Shown piece by piece: positions 17,871 to 26,966 of a stretch of DNA of 64,000 nucleotides (its first letter is position 1; the number at the start of each line of letters is the position of its first letter). Made by a program: the position numbers and the translations under genes. This DNA comes from Myxococcales bacterium (lineage in GTDB: Bacteria; Myxococcota_A; Polyangia; Polyangiales; Polyangiaceae), in contig JADKKK010000011.1 in NCBI GenBank assembly GCA_016720545.1, positions 1-64,000 of the forward strand, written 5' to 3'. The notes beneath the pieces were generated by a model that searched no databases, was not told the DNA's origin, and saw only the letters and a program-made list of their open reading frames with translations.

Positions 17871-19410
17871 GCCCGCCCTGCGCGAGTCCGACGGCGAGCT
17901 GCCCGAGGGGCCCGAGCCTCCTCCCAGGTTTGCCCGCGCGATAGGCATTCTTCGGTGGGCGCTCGTGCTCTTCAGCGCCGCGCTCGCCGTCACGACGTGG
18001 GCGTCCTTCGGGGCCGACCGGCTCTCGCCGCGCGCGGCCGTCGCCGAGGCGCCGAAGTACCAGTGCCCGATGCACCCCGAGATCGTCTCCGCCGAGCCGG
18101 GCGAGTGCCCCATTTGCCATATGGACCTCGAGCGCATCTCCGAGGAGCGCACAGTGAGCGACGCCGCCACCTTCCACGTGCACGCGGCCGCGCCAGGCAA
18201 GGCCCTCGTGGTCCTCGATGACGGCGGGCCCCTCGCCTACTGGTGCCCGATGGACCACGAGGTGCGCTCGGCGACGCAGGGTCGCTGCCCGCTCTGCAAG
18301 ATGAAGCTCGAGCCCATTCCTCCTGAGGCGGTCGCCCCGTCGCCCGCCGCTGGCGCCGAGTCGGCCCTCCCGCCGCCGGGCACGGCCGCCCTGAAGCTCT
18401 CGCTCGATCGTATCCAATCCATCGGAGTCCGAACTTCGCTCGTGGAGGAGCGCGAGCTCACCGGGGCGCTGCGCGTGACCGCGACCGTCGAGGCGCCCGA
18501 CCAGGGAGCCTCGGAGGTGCACGTGCGCACGGCCGGCTTCGTGGAGGCCCTGCACGTCTCCGAGACCGGTGTCATGGTCGCCGCGGGGCAGCCCCTCGCC
18601 TCGGTCTACAGCCCCGAGCTGCTCCAGGCACAGCAGGAGCTCCTCGCCGCCCGCGCGTGGGCTGGCGCTGGCCCCGACGCGTCGACCCCGAGCGCGGCCC
18701 GCGTGAAGCTCGAGCTCTTGGGGATGACCCGCGCCGACATCGAGCGCGTGCTCCAGAAGGGCGAGGCCATGCGCGCGGTCGTCGTGGTCGCGCCTCGCGC
18801 CGGCTTCGTGGCCAAGAAGGGGGTCGTCCTCGGCTCGTACGTGACGCCGAGCGCAGCCCTCTTCGAGATCCAGGACCTCTCTCGTGTGTACGTGCTCGGC
18901 GAGGTGCTCTCGCACGATCTCCAGCGCGTCCCCGTCGGCGCCGCGGCGCGCTTCGTACCCACGGGCCACCGGGCCGACGCCGTCGCCGGGAAGATTGATC
19001 TGCTCTATCCTCTGGTCAACGCCGACGCCCGCACGCGCCGAGTGCGCATGCAGATACCCAACAAGGGCGGCCGGGTCTACGTACCGGGCGAATACGGCAC
19101 GCTCGAGATCAGCGCGCCGCCGCGCCGCGCGCTCACGGCGCCGCGCGACGCGATCGTCGACACGGGGGGCGCCACGTACGTCTTCGTGACCGAGCCCGAA
19201 GGGCGCTTCACGCCGCGCGCGGTCGTCGTGGCGGGCTCCGAGGGCGACCGCGTCATCCTCGCGTCGGGGGTGGTCGCGGGTGAGCGGGTCGTGTCGGGCG
19301 CGACGTTCCTCATCGACTCGGAGAGCCGCCTCCGCGCCGCGCTAACCGGGCCTCCTCGCGCCGCCGCGGCCGCCGGCGACGCGGGGCCCGCACGTGGGGA
19401 TACCCGATGA
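17860..19410 (+). CDS. RND periplasmic adaptor with two heavy-metal-binding domains (CusB-like)
   Basis: The 516-residue adaptor begins at ATG 17860 behind a GGAGGAG ribosome site. One N-terminal membrane anchor (about residues 30-50) is followed by two successive heavy-metal-binding modules. The first is YQCPMHPEIV with CPICHMDLE (about 67-90) and the second YWCPMDHEVR with CPLCKMKLE (about 127-150). The membrane-fusion fold follows, with a lipoyl-like half-motif (VHVRTAGFVEALHVSETG), an alpha-hairpin, a beta-barrel and a membrane-proximal domain. It links the inner-membrane pump to the outer-membrane channel and probably passes Cu(I)/Ag(I). Two such metal modules in one adaptor are unusual, as one is more common. 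Confidence 0.9.
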   Translation: MSAEPALRESDGELPEGPEPPPRFARAIGILRWALVLFSAALAVTTWASFGADRLSPRAAVAEAPKYQCPMHPEIVSAEPGECPICHMDLERISEERTVSDAATFHVHAAAPGKALVVLDDGGPLAYWCPMDHEVRSATQGRCPLCKMKLEPIPPEAVAPSPAAGAESALPPPGTAALKLSLDRIQSIGVRTSLVEERELTGALRVTATVEAPDQGASEVHVRTAGFVEALHVSETGVMVAAGQPLASVYSPELLQAQQELLAARAWAGAGPDASTPSAARVKLELLGMTRADIERVLQKGEAMRAVVVVAPRAGFVAKKGVVLGSYVTPSAALFEIQDLSRVYVLGEVLSHDLQRVPVGAAARFVPTGHRADAVAGKIDLLYPLVNADARTRRVRMQIPNKGGRVYVPGEYGTLEISAPPRRALTAPRDAIVDTGGATYVFVTEPEGRFTPRAVVVAGSEGDRVILASGVVAGERVVSGATFLIDSESRLRAALTGPPRAAAAAGDAGPARGDTR

Positions 19411-22400
19411 TCGGCCGAATCATCGAGCTCTCCGCGAAGTATCGCTGGTTCGTGCTCACGCTCTACGTCGCGGTCGTGACCCTCGCGTACGCCTCCGCGA
19501 AGGGCGTGGAGCTCGACGCCATCCCGGATCTCTCCGATCCGCAGGTCATCGTCTTCACCGAGTGGAAGGGGCGCTCGCCCACCCTCGTCGAGGACCAGAT
19601 CACCTACCCCATCTCGAGCTCGCTGCTCGCGGCGCCCCGCGTGACGGCGGTGCGCGGCTACTCGATGTTCGGCATGTCGTTTGTCCATGTGCTCTTCGAG
19701 GAGGGCACTGACGTGTACTGGGCGCGCTCGCGGGTGCTCGAAACCATGAGCGGCATTCAGGCGAAGCTCCCCGCCGAGGTGGCGCCCGTGCTCGGCCCGG
19801 ACGCCACCGGCATCGGCTGGGTGTACGAGTACGCGCTGGTCGACAAAACGGGCAAGCACGACCTCGCCGAGCTGCGCACGTTGCAGGACTACACGCTCCG
19901 TTACGCCCTCGAGAGCGTGCCCGGCGTCGCGCAGGTGGCGACCGTCGGCGGGTACGAGCGGCAATACCAGGTCACCCTCGACCCGGAGAAGCTGCGCGCC
20001 TACGGCCTCGGCGTGGGCGACGTCGCCGACGCGGTGCGCCGATCGAACGGCGAGGTGGGGGGCAGGCTCCTCGAGATGAGCGGCCGCGAGTACTTCGTGC
20101 GCGGACGTGGCTATCTGGAGAACCTCGCCCAGCTCTCGGAGATCGCGATTCGCAGCGGGCCGGGCGGCGCGCCCGTGCGCGTGGGCGACGTCGGGGAGGT
20201 GCGCTTCGGCGCCGATCTCCGGCGCGGCGTGGCCGACCTCGACGGGAAGGGCGAGACCGTGGGCGCGATCGTGATGGCGCGGCACGGCGAGAACGCCCTC
20301 CAGGTCATCGAGCGTGTGAAGACCCGCACAGTCGAGCTCGGGTCGGCCCTGCCGGCCGGCGTCGAGGTGGTGCCGGTCTACGATCGCTCGTCGCTCATCG
20401 AGCGGGCCATCAAGACCCTGAAGACCGCGCTGCTCGAGGAGGCGGTCACCGTGAGCCTCGTGATCGTGCTCTTCCTCCTCCACTTCCGCAGCGCGCTCCT
20501 CCCGATCATCAGCTTGCCTATCGCCGTGCTGCTGGCGTTCATCCCCATGCGCGCGCTGGGCATACCGGCCACCATCATGAGCCTCGGCGGGATCGCCATC
20601 GCGATCGGCGCCACGGTGGACGCCGAGATCGTGATGATCGAGGCGTGCCACAAGAAGCTCGAGGGGGCGCCGCCCGGCCTCGACGAGGCGGGCCGCAGGG
20701 CCCTGCTCAACCAGGCCGCGAAGGAGGTGACGCCCGCCATCTTCTTCTCCCTCGTCATCATCGCGCTCTCGTTCATCCCCGTCTTCGGCCTGAACGGCCA
20801 GGCCGGTCGCCTCTTCAAGCCGCTCGCGTACACAAAGACGTTCGTCATGCTCGCCGCCGCCCTCGTGAGCATCACGCTGGCCCCGGCGCTCCGCGATCTC
20901 CTGGTGCGCGGCGAGATCCCGCGCGAGGAGCGCCACCCCGTGTCGCGCGCGATCATGGCCGTGTATCGGCCGTTCGTGTACGTCGCGCTGCGCCGCCCGA
21001 AGACCACCCTCGCGATAGGCCTCTTCGCCGTGGTCTCCGCCGTGCCGCCGCTCCTCCGCCTCGGCACCGAGTTCATGCCGGCGCTGAACGAGGGGGACGT
21101 GCTGTACATGCCCACCACCCTGCCGGGCCTCTCGATCGAGGAGGCCAAGCGGCAGCTCCAGCGGCAAGACCGCGTGCTCGCGGCGTTCCCCGAGGTCAAG
21201 TCGGTGTTCGGCAAGGCCGGGCGGGCCGAGTCTCCCACCGACCCCGCGCCGCTCTCCATGGTGGAGACCGTCGTGCAGCTCCGCCCCCAGGGAGAGTGGC
21301 CGAGGGTGCGCGAGCGGCGGTGGCACACGGGGCGCGCGCCCGCCGCCTTGGGGGGCCCGCTGCGCGCGATCTGGCCCGAGGAGCGCCCCGAGACCTGGGA
21401 CGAGCTCATCGCCAAGATGAACGCCGCCCTCCGAATGCCCGGGTTCACGAACGCGTTCACCATGCCCATCAAGACCCGCGTCGACATGCTGACGACCGGC
21501 GTGCGCACGCCCGTGGGCGTGAAGGTATTTGGCCACGATCTCGCGTCGATCGAGCGCGCAGGGGCCGACCTCGAGGCGGTGCTGCGTGGGGTGCGCGGGA
21601 GCCGGAGCGTGCTCTACGAGCGCTCGCTCGGGGGGGTCTACGTCGACGTGGTGCCAAAGCGCGAGGCGCTCGCGCGCTACGGGCTTCGAGTCGCCGACCT
21701 GAACGACATCGTCTCGAGCGCGATAGGCGGCGAGGCGGTGAGCACCACGGTCGAGGGGCGGCGTCGGTTCTCGGTGAACGTGCGGTATCAGGAGGACTTT
21801 CGCAGCACTCCCGACAAGCTCCGGCAGGTGCTGGTGCCGCTGGTTCCGCTGGCGCAGGCGGCGGGCGAGGCCGGTCGCTCGGTGGCGCTCGGCGAGGTCG
21901 CCGACGTCGTGGTCACCGAGGGCCCTCCCATGCTCCGTGACGAGGCCGGCCTGCTCGTGGGGTATGTGTACGTCGACGTGGAGCCGTCGCGGGATCTCGG
22001 CGGCTACGTGGCCGACGCGAAGGCCGCCGTCGCCGCCGCGCAGGCCAAGGGCGCCGTGCGACTCGCGCCGGGCACCTACCTTCGCTGGACGGGCGAATAC
22101 GAGCTCATGGAGCAGATGCGCGAGCGGATGACCTTTCTCATCCCGCTGTCGCTGCTCGCCGTGGCCGTGCTGCTGTATCTCCAGTTCAAGAACCTCACGG
22201 AGGTGTTCATCGTCTTTCTCTCGATCCCCTTCGCGCTCGTCGGCAGCGTGTGGCTACTCTACCTGCTCGACTACCGCGTCTCGACCGCGGTGCTCGTGGG
22301 GGTCATCGCGCTCGTCGGCCTCGCCGCGCAGACCGGCGTGGTGATGATCGTGTACATCGATCACGCGTTCGTACGGCGCCTCCGCGCAGGCAAGATCCGC

Positions 22401-22733
22401 GACCTCGAGGACATCATCCACGCCCACACCGAGGGCACCGTGCTGAGGGTGCGCCCGAAGGTGATGACCGTCGCGACCATGCTCATCGGCCTCGTGCCGC
22501 TCCTCTGGGCCACTGGAAGCGGGGCCGACGTGATGAAGCGCATCGCGGCGCCCATGGTCGGGGGCCTCCTCTCGAGCGCGTTCCTCACGCTCGAGCTCAT
22601 CCCTGTAGTGTACACGTACTGGCGTTACGCTCAGCTGCAGCGGTCGCAGCGCGTCGGCCGGCCGCTCGCCGAGGTCGCAGGCATCGACCTGTCGGCCGAG
22701 CCTACGACCGCGACGAGGGGATCCCCGCTGTGA
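19407..22733 (+). CDS. CusA/CzcA-type heavy metal efflux RND transporter
   Basis: This 1108-residue protein is the inner-membrane proton-driven pump. Twelve transmembrane helices are expected, with two large periplasmic loops. Typical segments are EWKGRSPTLVEDQITYPISS, the proton-relay helix GGIAIAIGATVDAEIVMIEA, and FMPALNEGDVLYMPTTLPGL. Met residues in the periplasmic cleft (for example near MVETVVQLRPQGEWP) are compatible with Cu(I)/Ag(I) transport as in CusA. The first ATG overlaps the adaptor stop by four bases. The protein is slightly longer than CusA (about 1050) because of a charged C-terminal tail (VGRPLAEVAGIDLSAEPTTA). Metal specificity is inferred from family and from the adaptor. 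Confidence 0.92.
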   Translation: MIGRIIELSAKYRWFVLTLYVAVVTLAYASAKGVELDAIPDLSDPQVIVFTEWKGRSPTLVEDQITYPISSSLLAAPRVTAVRGYSMFGMSFVHVLFEEGTDVYWARSRVLETMSGIQAKLPAEVAPVLGPDATGIGWVYEYALVDKTGKHDLAELRTLQDYTLRYALESVPGVAQVATVGGYERQYQVTLDPEKLRAYGLGVGDVADAVRRSNGEVGGRLLEMSGREYFVRGRGYLENLAQLSEIAIRSGPGGAPVRVGDVGEVRFGADLRRGVADLDGKGETVGAIVMARHGENALQVIERVKTRTVELGSALPAGVEVVPVYDRSSLIERAIKTLKTALLEEAVTVSLVIVLFLLHFRSALLPIISLPIAVLLAFIPMRALGIPATIMSLGGIAIAIGATVDAEIVMIEACHKKLEGAPPGLDEAGRRALLNQAAKEVTPAIFFSLVIIALSFIPVFGLNGQAGRLFKPLAYTKTFVMLAAALVSITLAPALRDLLVRGEIPREERHPVSRAIMAVYRPFVYVALRRPKTTLAIGLFAVVSAVPPLLRLGTEFMPALNEGDVLYMPTTLPGLSIEEAKRQLQRQDRVLAAFPEVKSVFGKAGRAESPTDPAPLSMVETVVQLRPQGEWPRVRERRWHTGRAPAALGGPLRAIWPEERPETWDELIAKMNAALRMPGFTNAFTMPIKTRVDMLTTGVRTPVGVKVFGHDLASIERAGADLEAVLRGVRGSRSVLYERSLGGVYVDVVPKREALARYGLRVADLNDIVSSAIGGEAVSTTVEGRRRFSVNVRYQEDFRSTPDKLRQVLVPLVPLAQAAGEAGRSVALGEVADVVVTEGPPMLRDEAGLLVGYVYVDVEPSRDLGGYVADAKAAVAAAQAKGAVRLAPGTYLRWTGEYELMEQMRERMTFLIPLSLLAVAVLLYLQFKNLTEVFIVFLSIPFALVGSVWLLYLLDYRVSTAVLVGVIALVGLAAQTGVVMIVYIDHAFVRRLRAGKIRDLEDIIHAHTEGTVLRVRPKVMTVATMLIGLVPLLWATGSGADVMKRIAAPMVGGLLSSAFLTLELIPVVYTYWRYAQLQRSQRVGRPLAEVAGIDLSAEPTTATRGSPL

Positions 22734-22969
22734 GGGGAGACACGCCGCGGGGTCGCCGTTGAGCGGCAGGTCGCCGTCCTCGTGGACGACATGCCTGGGC
22801 AAGTTGAACGTGAGCACCGCGCGCTCTATTCGGCTGACCCAGGTGGACGAGCTTGGTCGGCCAGAGCCGTTGGCCCACGAACTACTGGGTGCACTGCAGG
22901 TCGGTGAGGACACCCACCGGCGGGTTACCCGTCCGCGAGAACTACCACTGCGAGAACGAAGTCTCGCAG
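22734..22969. other. Convergent intergenic region with a hairpin
   Basis: The region lies between the converging pump and CTP synthase genes. Near its right end (22941-22966) it carries ACTGCGAGAACGAAGTCTCG plus CAG, a perfect 9-base stem with a short loop. This closely resembles the terminal hairpin of repeat family B. It could terminate transcription from both sides, although there is no U-tract. The remainder has no gene I can support. Confidence 0.5.
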
Positions 22970-24610
22970 TCAGTTGACCGTGGGCAGGCGCACTTCGCTC
23001 GGCCGGAGCTCGCCCCGGGCCCGCGCCTCTTTGCGCTGGAGCGCCGCGCGCACGAACCGCGCGAAGAGCGGGTGAGCCGCGGTCGGGCGGCTCTTGAACT
23101 CGGGGTGGAACTGGCAGCCGAGGAAGTGTGGGTGGTCCTTCAGCTCGACGACCTCGACGAGCTTCCCGTCGGGCGAGGTGCCCGAGAGAATGAGCCCGGC
23201 GGCGACGAGGTGGTCGCGGTACTCGTTCGCGAACTCGTAGCGGTGCCGGTGGCGCTCGGAGATCTCGGTCGCGCCGTAGGCCTGCGCGGCGACCGACCCC
23301 GCGGTGAGCTTGCAGGGGAACGCGCCCAGCCGCATGGTGGCGCCCTTGTCGCGTTTGTCGCGCTGGTCGGGCATGAGGTCGACCACCGCGTGCGCGCAGC
23401 CTTGGTCGAACTCGCTCGAGTTCGCGCCTTGGAGATCGGCGACGTTGCGCGCGTACTCCACCACGGCGAGCTGCATGCCGAGGCAGATGCCGAAGAAGGG
23501 GATCTTGGTCTCGCGCGCGTAGCGGATCGCCTGGATTTTTCCCTCGATCCCGCGATCGCCGAAGCCGCCGGGGACGAGCACCGCGTCGAGGTGGTCGAGC
23601 CGCCCCGTCGTGCCCTCGCGCTCGATCTCCTCGGAGTCGATGTACTCGAGGTCGAGCTTGCAGTCGTTCTCGAGGCCGGCGTGCACCAGCGCCTCGTGGA
23701 GCGACTTGTAGGCGTCGCGGAGGTTCACGTACTTGCCCACCACACCCACGCGGACGAGGCCGCGGGTCGGGCGGATGAAGCGCTCGACGATGCGGCGCCA
23801 CGGGCTCACGTCCGGCTGGCGTGTCCAGATGTTGAGCCGCTCGACCACGAGCTCGTCGAGGCCCTCGGCGTGCAGCGCGAGGGGGAGCTCATAGATGCAG
23901 CTTACATCGATTCCGGTGATGACCGCCTGCACCGGCACGTTCGTGAAGAGCGCGATCTTCTCGCGCGTGGAGCGGGAGATGGGCGTCTTGGTGCGGCACA
24001 GGAGGATGTCGGGCTGGATGCCGATCTCTCGCATCTCCTTCACGGAGTGCTGCGTGGGCTTCGTCTTGATTTCGCCGGCGGTCTCGATGTACGGCAGCAG
24101 CGTGACGTGGAGGCTCAGCGCGTTCTGTGGGCCGGCCTCGAGCTTGAGCTGCCGGACGGCCTCGAGGAACGGGAGCGACTCGATGTCGCCCACGGTGCCG
24201 CCGATCTCGACGATGGCGATGTCGACGCCTTCGGTGGCCTCCCGGACCCGGGCCTTGATCTCGTCGGTGATGTGCGGGATGACCTGCACCGTCCCGCCGA
24301 GGTACTCGCCGCGGCGCTCCTTCTGGATGACCGCCTCGTAAATGCGCCCGGTGGTGAAGTTGTTCTTCCGGGTCATGCGCGCGGTGGTGAACCGCTCGTA
24401 GTGACCGAGGTCGAGATCGGTCTCGGCGCCGTCGTCGGTGACGAACACCTCGCCGTGCTGCGTGGGGCTCATCGTGCCCGGGTCGACGTTGATGTACGGG
24501 TCGAGCTTCACGTGGGTCACCCGAAGGCCGCGGGCCTCGAGCAGCGCGCCCACGGAGGCCGACGCGAGGCCCTTCCCGATCGAGGACACGACCCCCCCGG
24601 TGACGAACAC
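22970..24610 (-). CDS. pyrG: CTP synthase
   Basis: CTP synthase converts UTP to CTP using ATP and glutamine in the cytoplasm. The N-terminal synthase domain shows FVTGGVVSSIGKGLASAS, LDPYINVDPGTMSPTQHGEV and IVEIGGTVGDIESLPFLEA. The class I glutamine amidotransferase domain has the nucleophile Cys376 in FGICLGMQLA and the His/Glu pair in CQFHPEFKSRP. The 546 residues are normal length. The start is GTG 24610, as no ATG lies in frame shortly upstream. The family usually begins a few residues earlier (TKYVF), so the true start may be a non-standard codon further upstream. Confidence 0.95.
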   Translation of the reverse strand: MFVTGGVVSSIGKGLASASVGALLEARGLRVTHVKLDPYINVDPGTMSPTQHGEVFVTDDGAETDLDLGHYERFTTARMTRKNNFTTGRIYEAVIQKERRGEYLGGTVQVIPHITDEIKARVREATEGVDIAIVEIGGTVGDIESLPFLEAVRQLKLEAGPQNALSLHVTLLPYIETAGEIKTKPTQHSVKEMREIGIQPDILLCRTKTPISRSTREKIALFTNVPVQAVITGIDVSCIYELPLALHAEGLDELVVERLNIWTRQPDVSPWRRIVERFIRPTRGLVRVGVVGKYVNLRDAYKSLHEALVHAGLENDCKLDLEYIDSEEIEREGTTGRLDHLDAVLVPGGFGDRGIEGKIQAIRYARETKIPFFGICLGMQLAVVEYARNVADLQGANSSEFDQGCAHAVVDLMPDQRDKRDKGATMRLGAFPCKLTAGSVAAQAYGATEISERHRHRYEFANEYRDHLVAAGLILSGTSPDGKLVEVVELKDHPHFLGCQFHPEFKSRPTAAHPLFARFVRAALQRKEARARGELRPSEVRLPTVN

Positions 24611-24752
24611 GTACTTCGTGGGCGGCCGCGCGGGGCGCGGGCCAGGGGTCCTCGCCGGGGCCCAGGCCGAAAGCGCGCGCGCGCGGCCGACGTCCTTCGG
24701 AAGGGCCGGATACCATACCCGGGCCGGTGTTGCGAGGAACCTCGCGCCCGCG

Positions 24753-25301
24753 TCAGAACGCGAAGCCGGCGCCGAGCGAGAACGTGTAGATTACAGCGAC
24801 CCCGCTACCTGCGGCGATGAAGCCGATCTCGAACGGGCGCCCGACGGCGAAGAACCCCTTCCCGGGACCCTGCTTCAGCGGGAAGAACCGCCCCTCGCCG
24901 CCGAACCCGAAGTGCGCGCCGGTGAAGCCGCCGCCATAGGCGACGCCGGCATACCCGTAGGGCGCGATCGTGAGCTCCATCTCCTGAATCGGGACGGCGA
25001 TGTCGTACCCGCCGCGGAACACGGTCGCCGCGAGCACGCCGCCGCCCGCGAAGAAGAGCTTCTGCGCGCCGCCGATGACCCCGCCCTCGTGGGCGTTCGT
25101 GCCGAGGTGGTAGCCCCCGGAGAACTCCATCGGGTAGGCGGTTCCGACGCCACCAGAGAGCGACGTCGCGAAGCCCAAGACGTTGCCTTGCACGAAGCCT
25201 GGCCCCCGGTCCGAGTTCTGTGCGTGGGCGGTCGACGCGCCGAGCGCGACCGCACCAGCCAAGAGCGAGCAGACCGACCAACGACGAAGGAGCTGATCCA
25301 T
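24753..25301 (-). CDS. Exported hypothetical protein, possibly a small outer-membrane barrel
   Basis: The 182-residue product has a Sec signal peptide (cleavage after ASTAHA, about residue 27). A Gly/aromatic-rich region of alternating hydrophobic strands follows (for example GGYHLGTNAHEGGVIGGAQK and APYGYAGVAYGGGFTGAHFG), and the protein ends in Phe (AGFAF). The terminal Phe and the strand pattern suggest an outer-membrane beta-barrel, but no family is recognised. It is transcribed toward pyrG, with about 140 bases between them. Confidence 0.65.
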   Translation of the reverse strand: MDQLLRRWSVCSLLAGAVALGASTAHAQNSDRGPGFVQGNVLGFATSLSGGVGTAYPMEFSGGYHLGTNAHEGGVIGGAQKLFFAGGGVLAATVFRGGYDIAVPIQEMELTIAPYGYAGVAYGGGFTGAHFGFGGEGRFFPLKQGPGKGFFAVGRPFEIGFIAAGSGVAVIYTFSLGAGFAF

Positions 25302-25498
25302 GGCGAGCAGGTTACCGCAGCGTTCCTAGCTTCAAGTAGCCAAAACAGCGCCTCGCTCCGCGCGCAATCGTTGCGTAGAACGAGGACCGCGCGGCGCGAG
25401 CGAGCGTGTGCTCGCGGCAACGCACATCCGCGCACCGATCCGCCGGCGCGCGAGCGATGGCGCTTGCGCGCCCGAAAGCCAAGCGTTTCTATGTCGAT

Positions 25499-26287
25499 AT
25501 GCGAGACGTTCCTCTCCGCCCCGCCGGCGTCTTCGCGCCGCTGATGGTGGCCGCCACGCTCGTCGCTTGCGCCGCCGCGCCCGACGCGCCCGACATCTCC
25601 GGCGTCGGTGAGGTCTCGTCCGACCTCTCGCCCGCCGAGCTCGCCTGCGAGGGCTACGACCCCACGGCGGCCGGGCGCATGGCCGCGGCCGGCGCCAAGC
25701 GCGACGGGCAGCGCTCGCAGAAGCGGTGCTACTCGTACGTGAAGAAGCACCTCACGAGCGCGGGCTACGACGTGCCCGGCGAGGTCGCCTCCGGCGGGCG
25801 CTACGCGGGCAGCGCCTACATGTTCACCACCTGGGCCCGGAAGAACCCCGCCGCGCTGCGCCGGCTCGGCTTCGCCGAGGTGAAGCTCAAGGCGGGCGAG
25901 GCCCCGCCCAAGGGCTCCATCATCGTGTGGGGTCGCGGCGAGTGCGGCTACAGCAAGTCGCACGGCCACATCGAGGTGGTGATCGACGACGGCGGCCGCG
26001 CGTGCAGCGACTTCTGCGGCCGCGTGAAGACCTCGCGGAAGTGCGGCATCCCCGACGTGTTCATCCCCGTGCGGGCCGGCTCCGAGCCGGGGTCGGGCTG
26101 CTCCAAGGACAGCTGCGCGGGCCGCGCCGACGGCTGGTACTGCAGCGAAATCAAAGACTTTAGCGCCTTCAGCTGCCGCGACCAGAACATCTCGGGCGGC
26201 TACCAATGTGCGACCGGGAAGAAGTGTGTGTTCTCCGGGCAGAGCCGCCAGGCGACCCTGCAGGGGGCGGTGCCGCAATGCCGATGA
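25499..26287 (+). CDS. CHAP-like amidase lipoprotein
   Basis: The 262-residue lipoprotein starts at ATG 25499, which places Cys24 in the lipobox LVAC. Upstream starts at 25457 and 25406 would give an unlikely signal. A central region contains QKRCYSYVKKHL (Cys77), SAYMFTTWARKNP, PPKGSIIVWGRGECG and SKSHGHIEVVI (His155/157). This is the Cys...His arrangement of CHAP/NlpC-type cysteine peptidases or amidases that cut peptidoglycan. A C-terminal Cys-rich module (CSKDSCAGRADGWYCSE, and FSCRDQNISGGYQC) may bind a polymer. The catalytic assignment is inferred from motif order. The stop overlaps or nearly abuts the next lipoprotein gene, so the two are probably co-transcribed. Confidence 0.65.
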   Translation: MRDVPLRPAGVFAPLMVAATLVACAAAPDAPDISGVGEVSSDLSPAELACEGYDPTAAGRMAAAGAKRDGQRSQKRCYSYVKKHLTSAGYDVPGEVASGGRYAGSAYMFTTWARKNPAALRRLGFAEVKLKAGEAPPKGSIIVWGRGECGYSKSHGHIEVVIDDGGRACSDFCGRVKTSRKCGIPDVFIPVRAGSEPGSGCSKDSCAGRADGWYCSEIKDFSAFSCRDQNISGGYQCATGKKCVFSGQSRQATLQGAVPQCR

Positions 26288-26307
26288 ACCAGCGAGCCTC
26301 GAGCCTC

Positions 26308-26811
26308 ATGAAGAGCAAGCGCACCTTGATCGCCGTCGCGCTCGCCGCCGCGCTCGCCGCCGCGGCGTTCGCGTGCTCCTCCGACCCCTCCGGTGGCGGC
26401 GGAGTCGTGGGCGGCGGCCCAGCGCCGACCACCGCGCCCACCTCGACGGTCCTGAACGAGGGCGAGTCGGTGACACCGATCTCCCCCGAGGAGCAGGCGC
26501 CTTACAACGCCGACGAGGTGTGCGCCTCGCAGTGCGCGGTCGACTTCGGTTCGACCGGGCCGGCCGCGCAGCTCCTTCAAGACCTCGACGACTGCAACGT
26601 CGAGCAGTGCTACGGCGACGAGGCCGACGACGACACGACGACGAAGAGCTGCGGCGCCGTCGGCTCGGGAGCGGGGCAGATCACCTACGGGCTGGTCGAG
26701 CGCGATCGCTGCCTGTCCCGCTCGTGCTGCGCCCAGGCCCAGGCCTGCGCGGGCAACGCCGGGTGCTCCTCGCTCGCGAGCTGCATCGAGCGCTGCCAGG
26801 TCCGCAACTAG
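26308..26811 (+). CDS. Cys-rich hypothetical lipoprotein
   Basis: The 167-residue product has a lipoprotein signal peptide (MKSKRTLIAVALAAALAAAA, Cys23), a Gly/Pro/Thr linker and a Cys-rich domain. That domain has about 14 cysteines in patterns such as VCASQCAVDFG, DDCNVEQCYGD and SCCAQAQACAGNAGCSS. Disulfide bonding outside the cytoplasm is likely. An ATG at 26278 overlapping the previous gene is an alternative start, but 26308 begins a better signal peptide. The TAG stop lies inside the CTAG boundary of repeat element A. I do not recognise the family. Confidence 0.65.
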   Translation: MKSKRTLIAVALAAALAAAAFACSSDPSGGGGVVGGGPAPTTAPTSTVLNEGESVTPISPEEQAPYNADEVCASQCAVDFGSTGPAAQLLQDLDDCNVEQCYGDEADDDTTTKSCGAVGSGAGQITYGLVERDRCLSRSCCAQAQACAGNAGCSSLASCIERCQVRN

Positions 26812-26966
26812 AGCGCCGAACCGCATGATTCGGTCGGCTTTTCGCCGATTTACGTCGCCGTACTTCGTTGCTCCTCCTCGCCTGGCAGCAGTAGGACTCG
26901 TCGTCGCGCCTCGCACGGCTCGCAACTCGGCGAAATCCTCGGTCATCAAGCGGTTCGGCGCTCTAG
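26808..26966. repeat. CTAG-bounded MITE-like element, family A, copy 1
   Basis: The 159-base segment begins CTAGAGCGCCGAACCGC and ends with its exact inverse complement (17 of 17 bases). It therefore has long terminal inverted repeats framed by CTAG. A second copy lies at 28467-28626. The left CTAG supplies the TAG stop codon of the upstream lipoprotein gene. Ends flanked by TA inside CTAG are the known insertion pattern of IS630/Tc1-mariner transposition. No protein is encoded. Confidence 0.85.

Noticed and set aside
24611..24716. Alternative upstream start for CTP synthase at ATG 24716
   Set aside because: That ATG is in a different frame from the enzyme; the pyrG frame has no ATG, GTG or TTG there.
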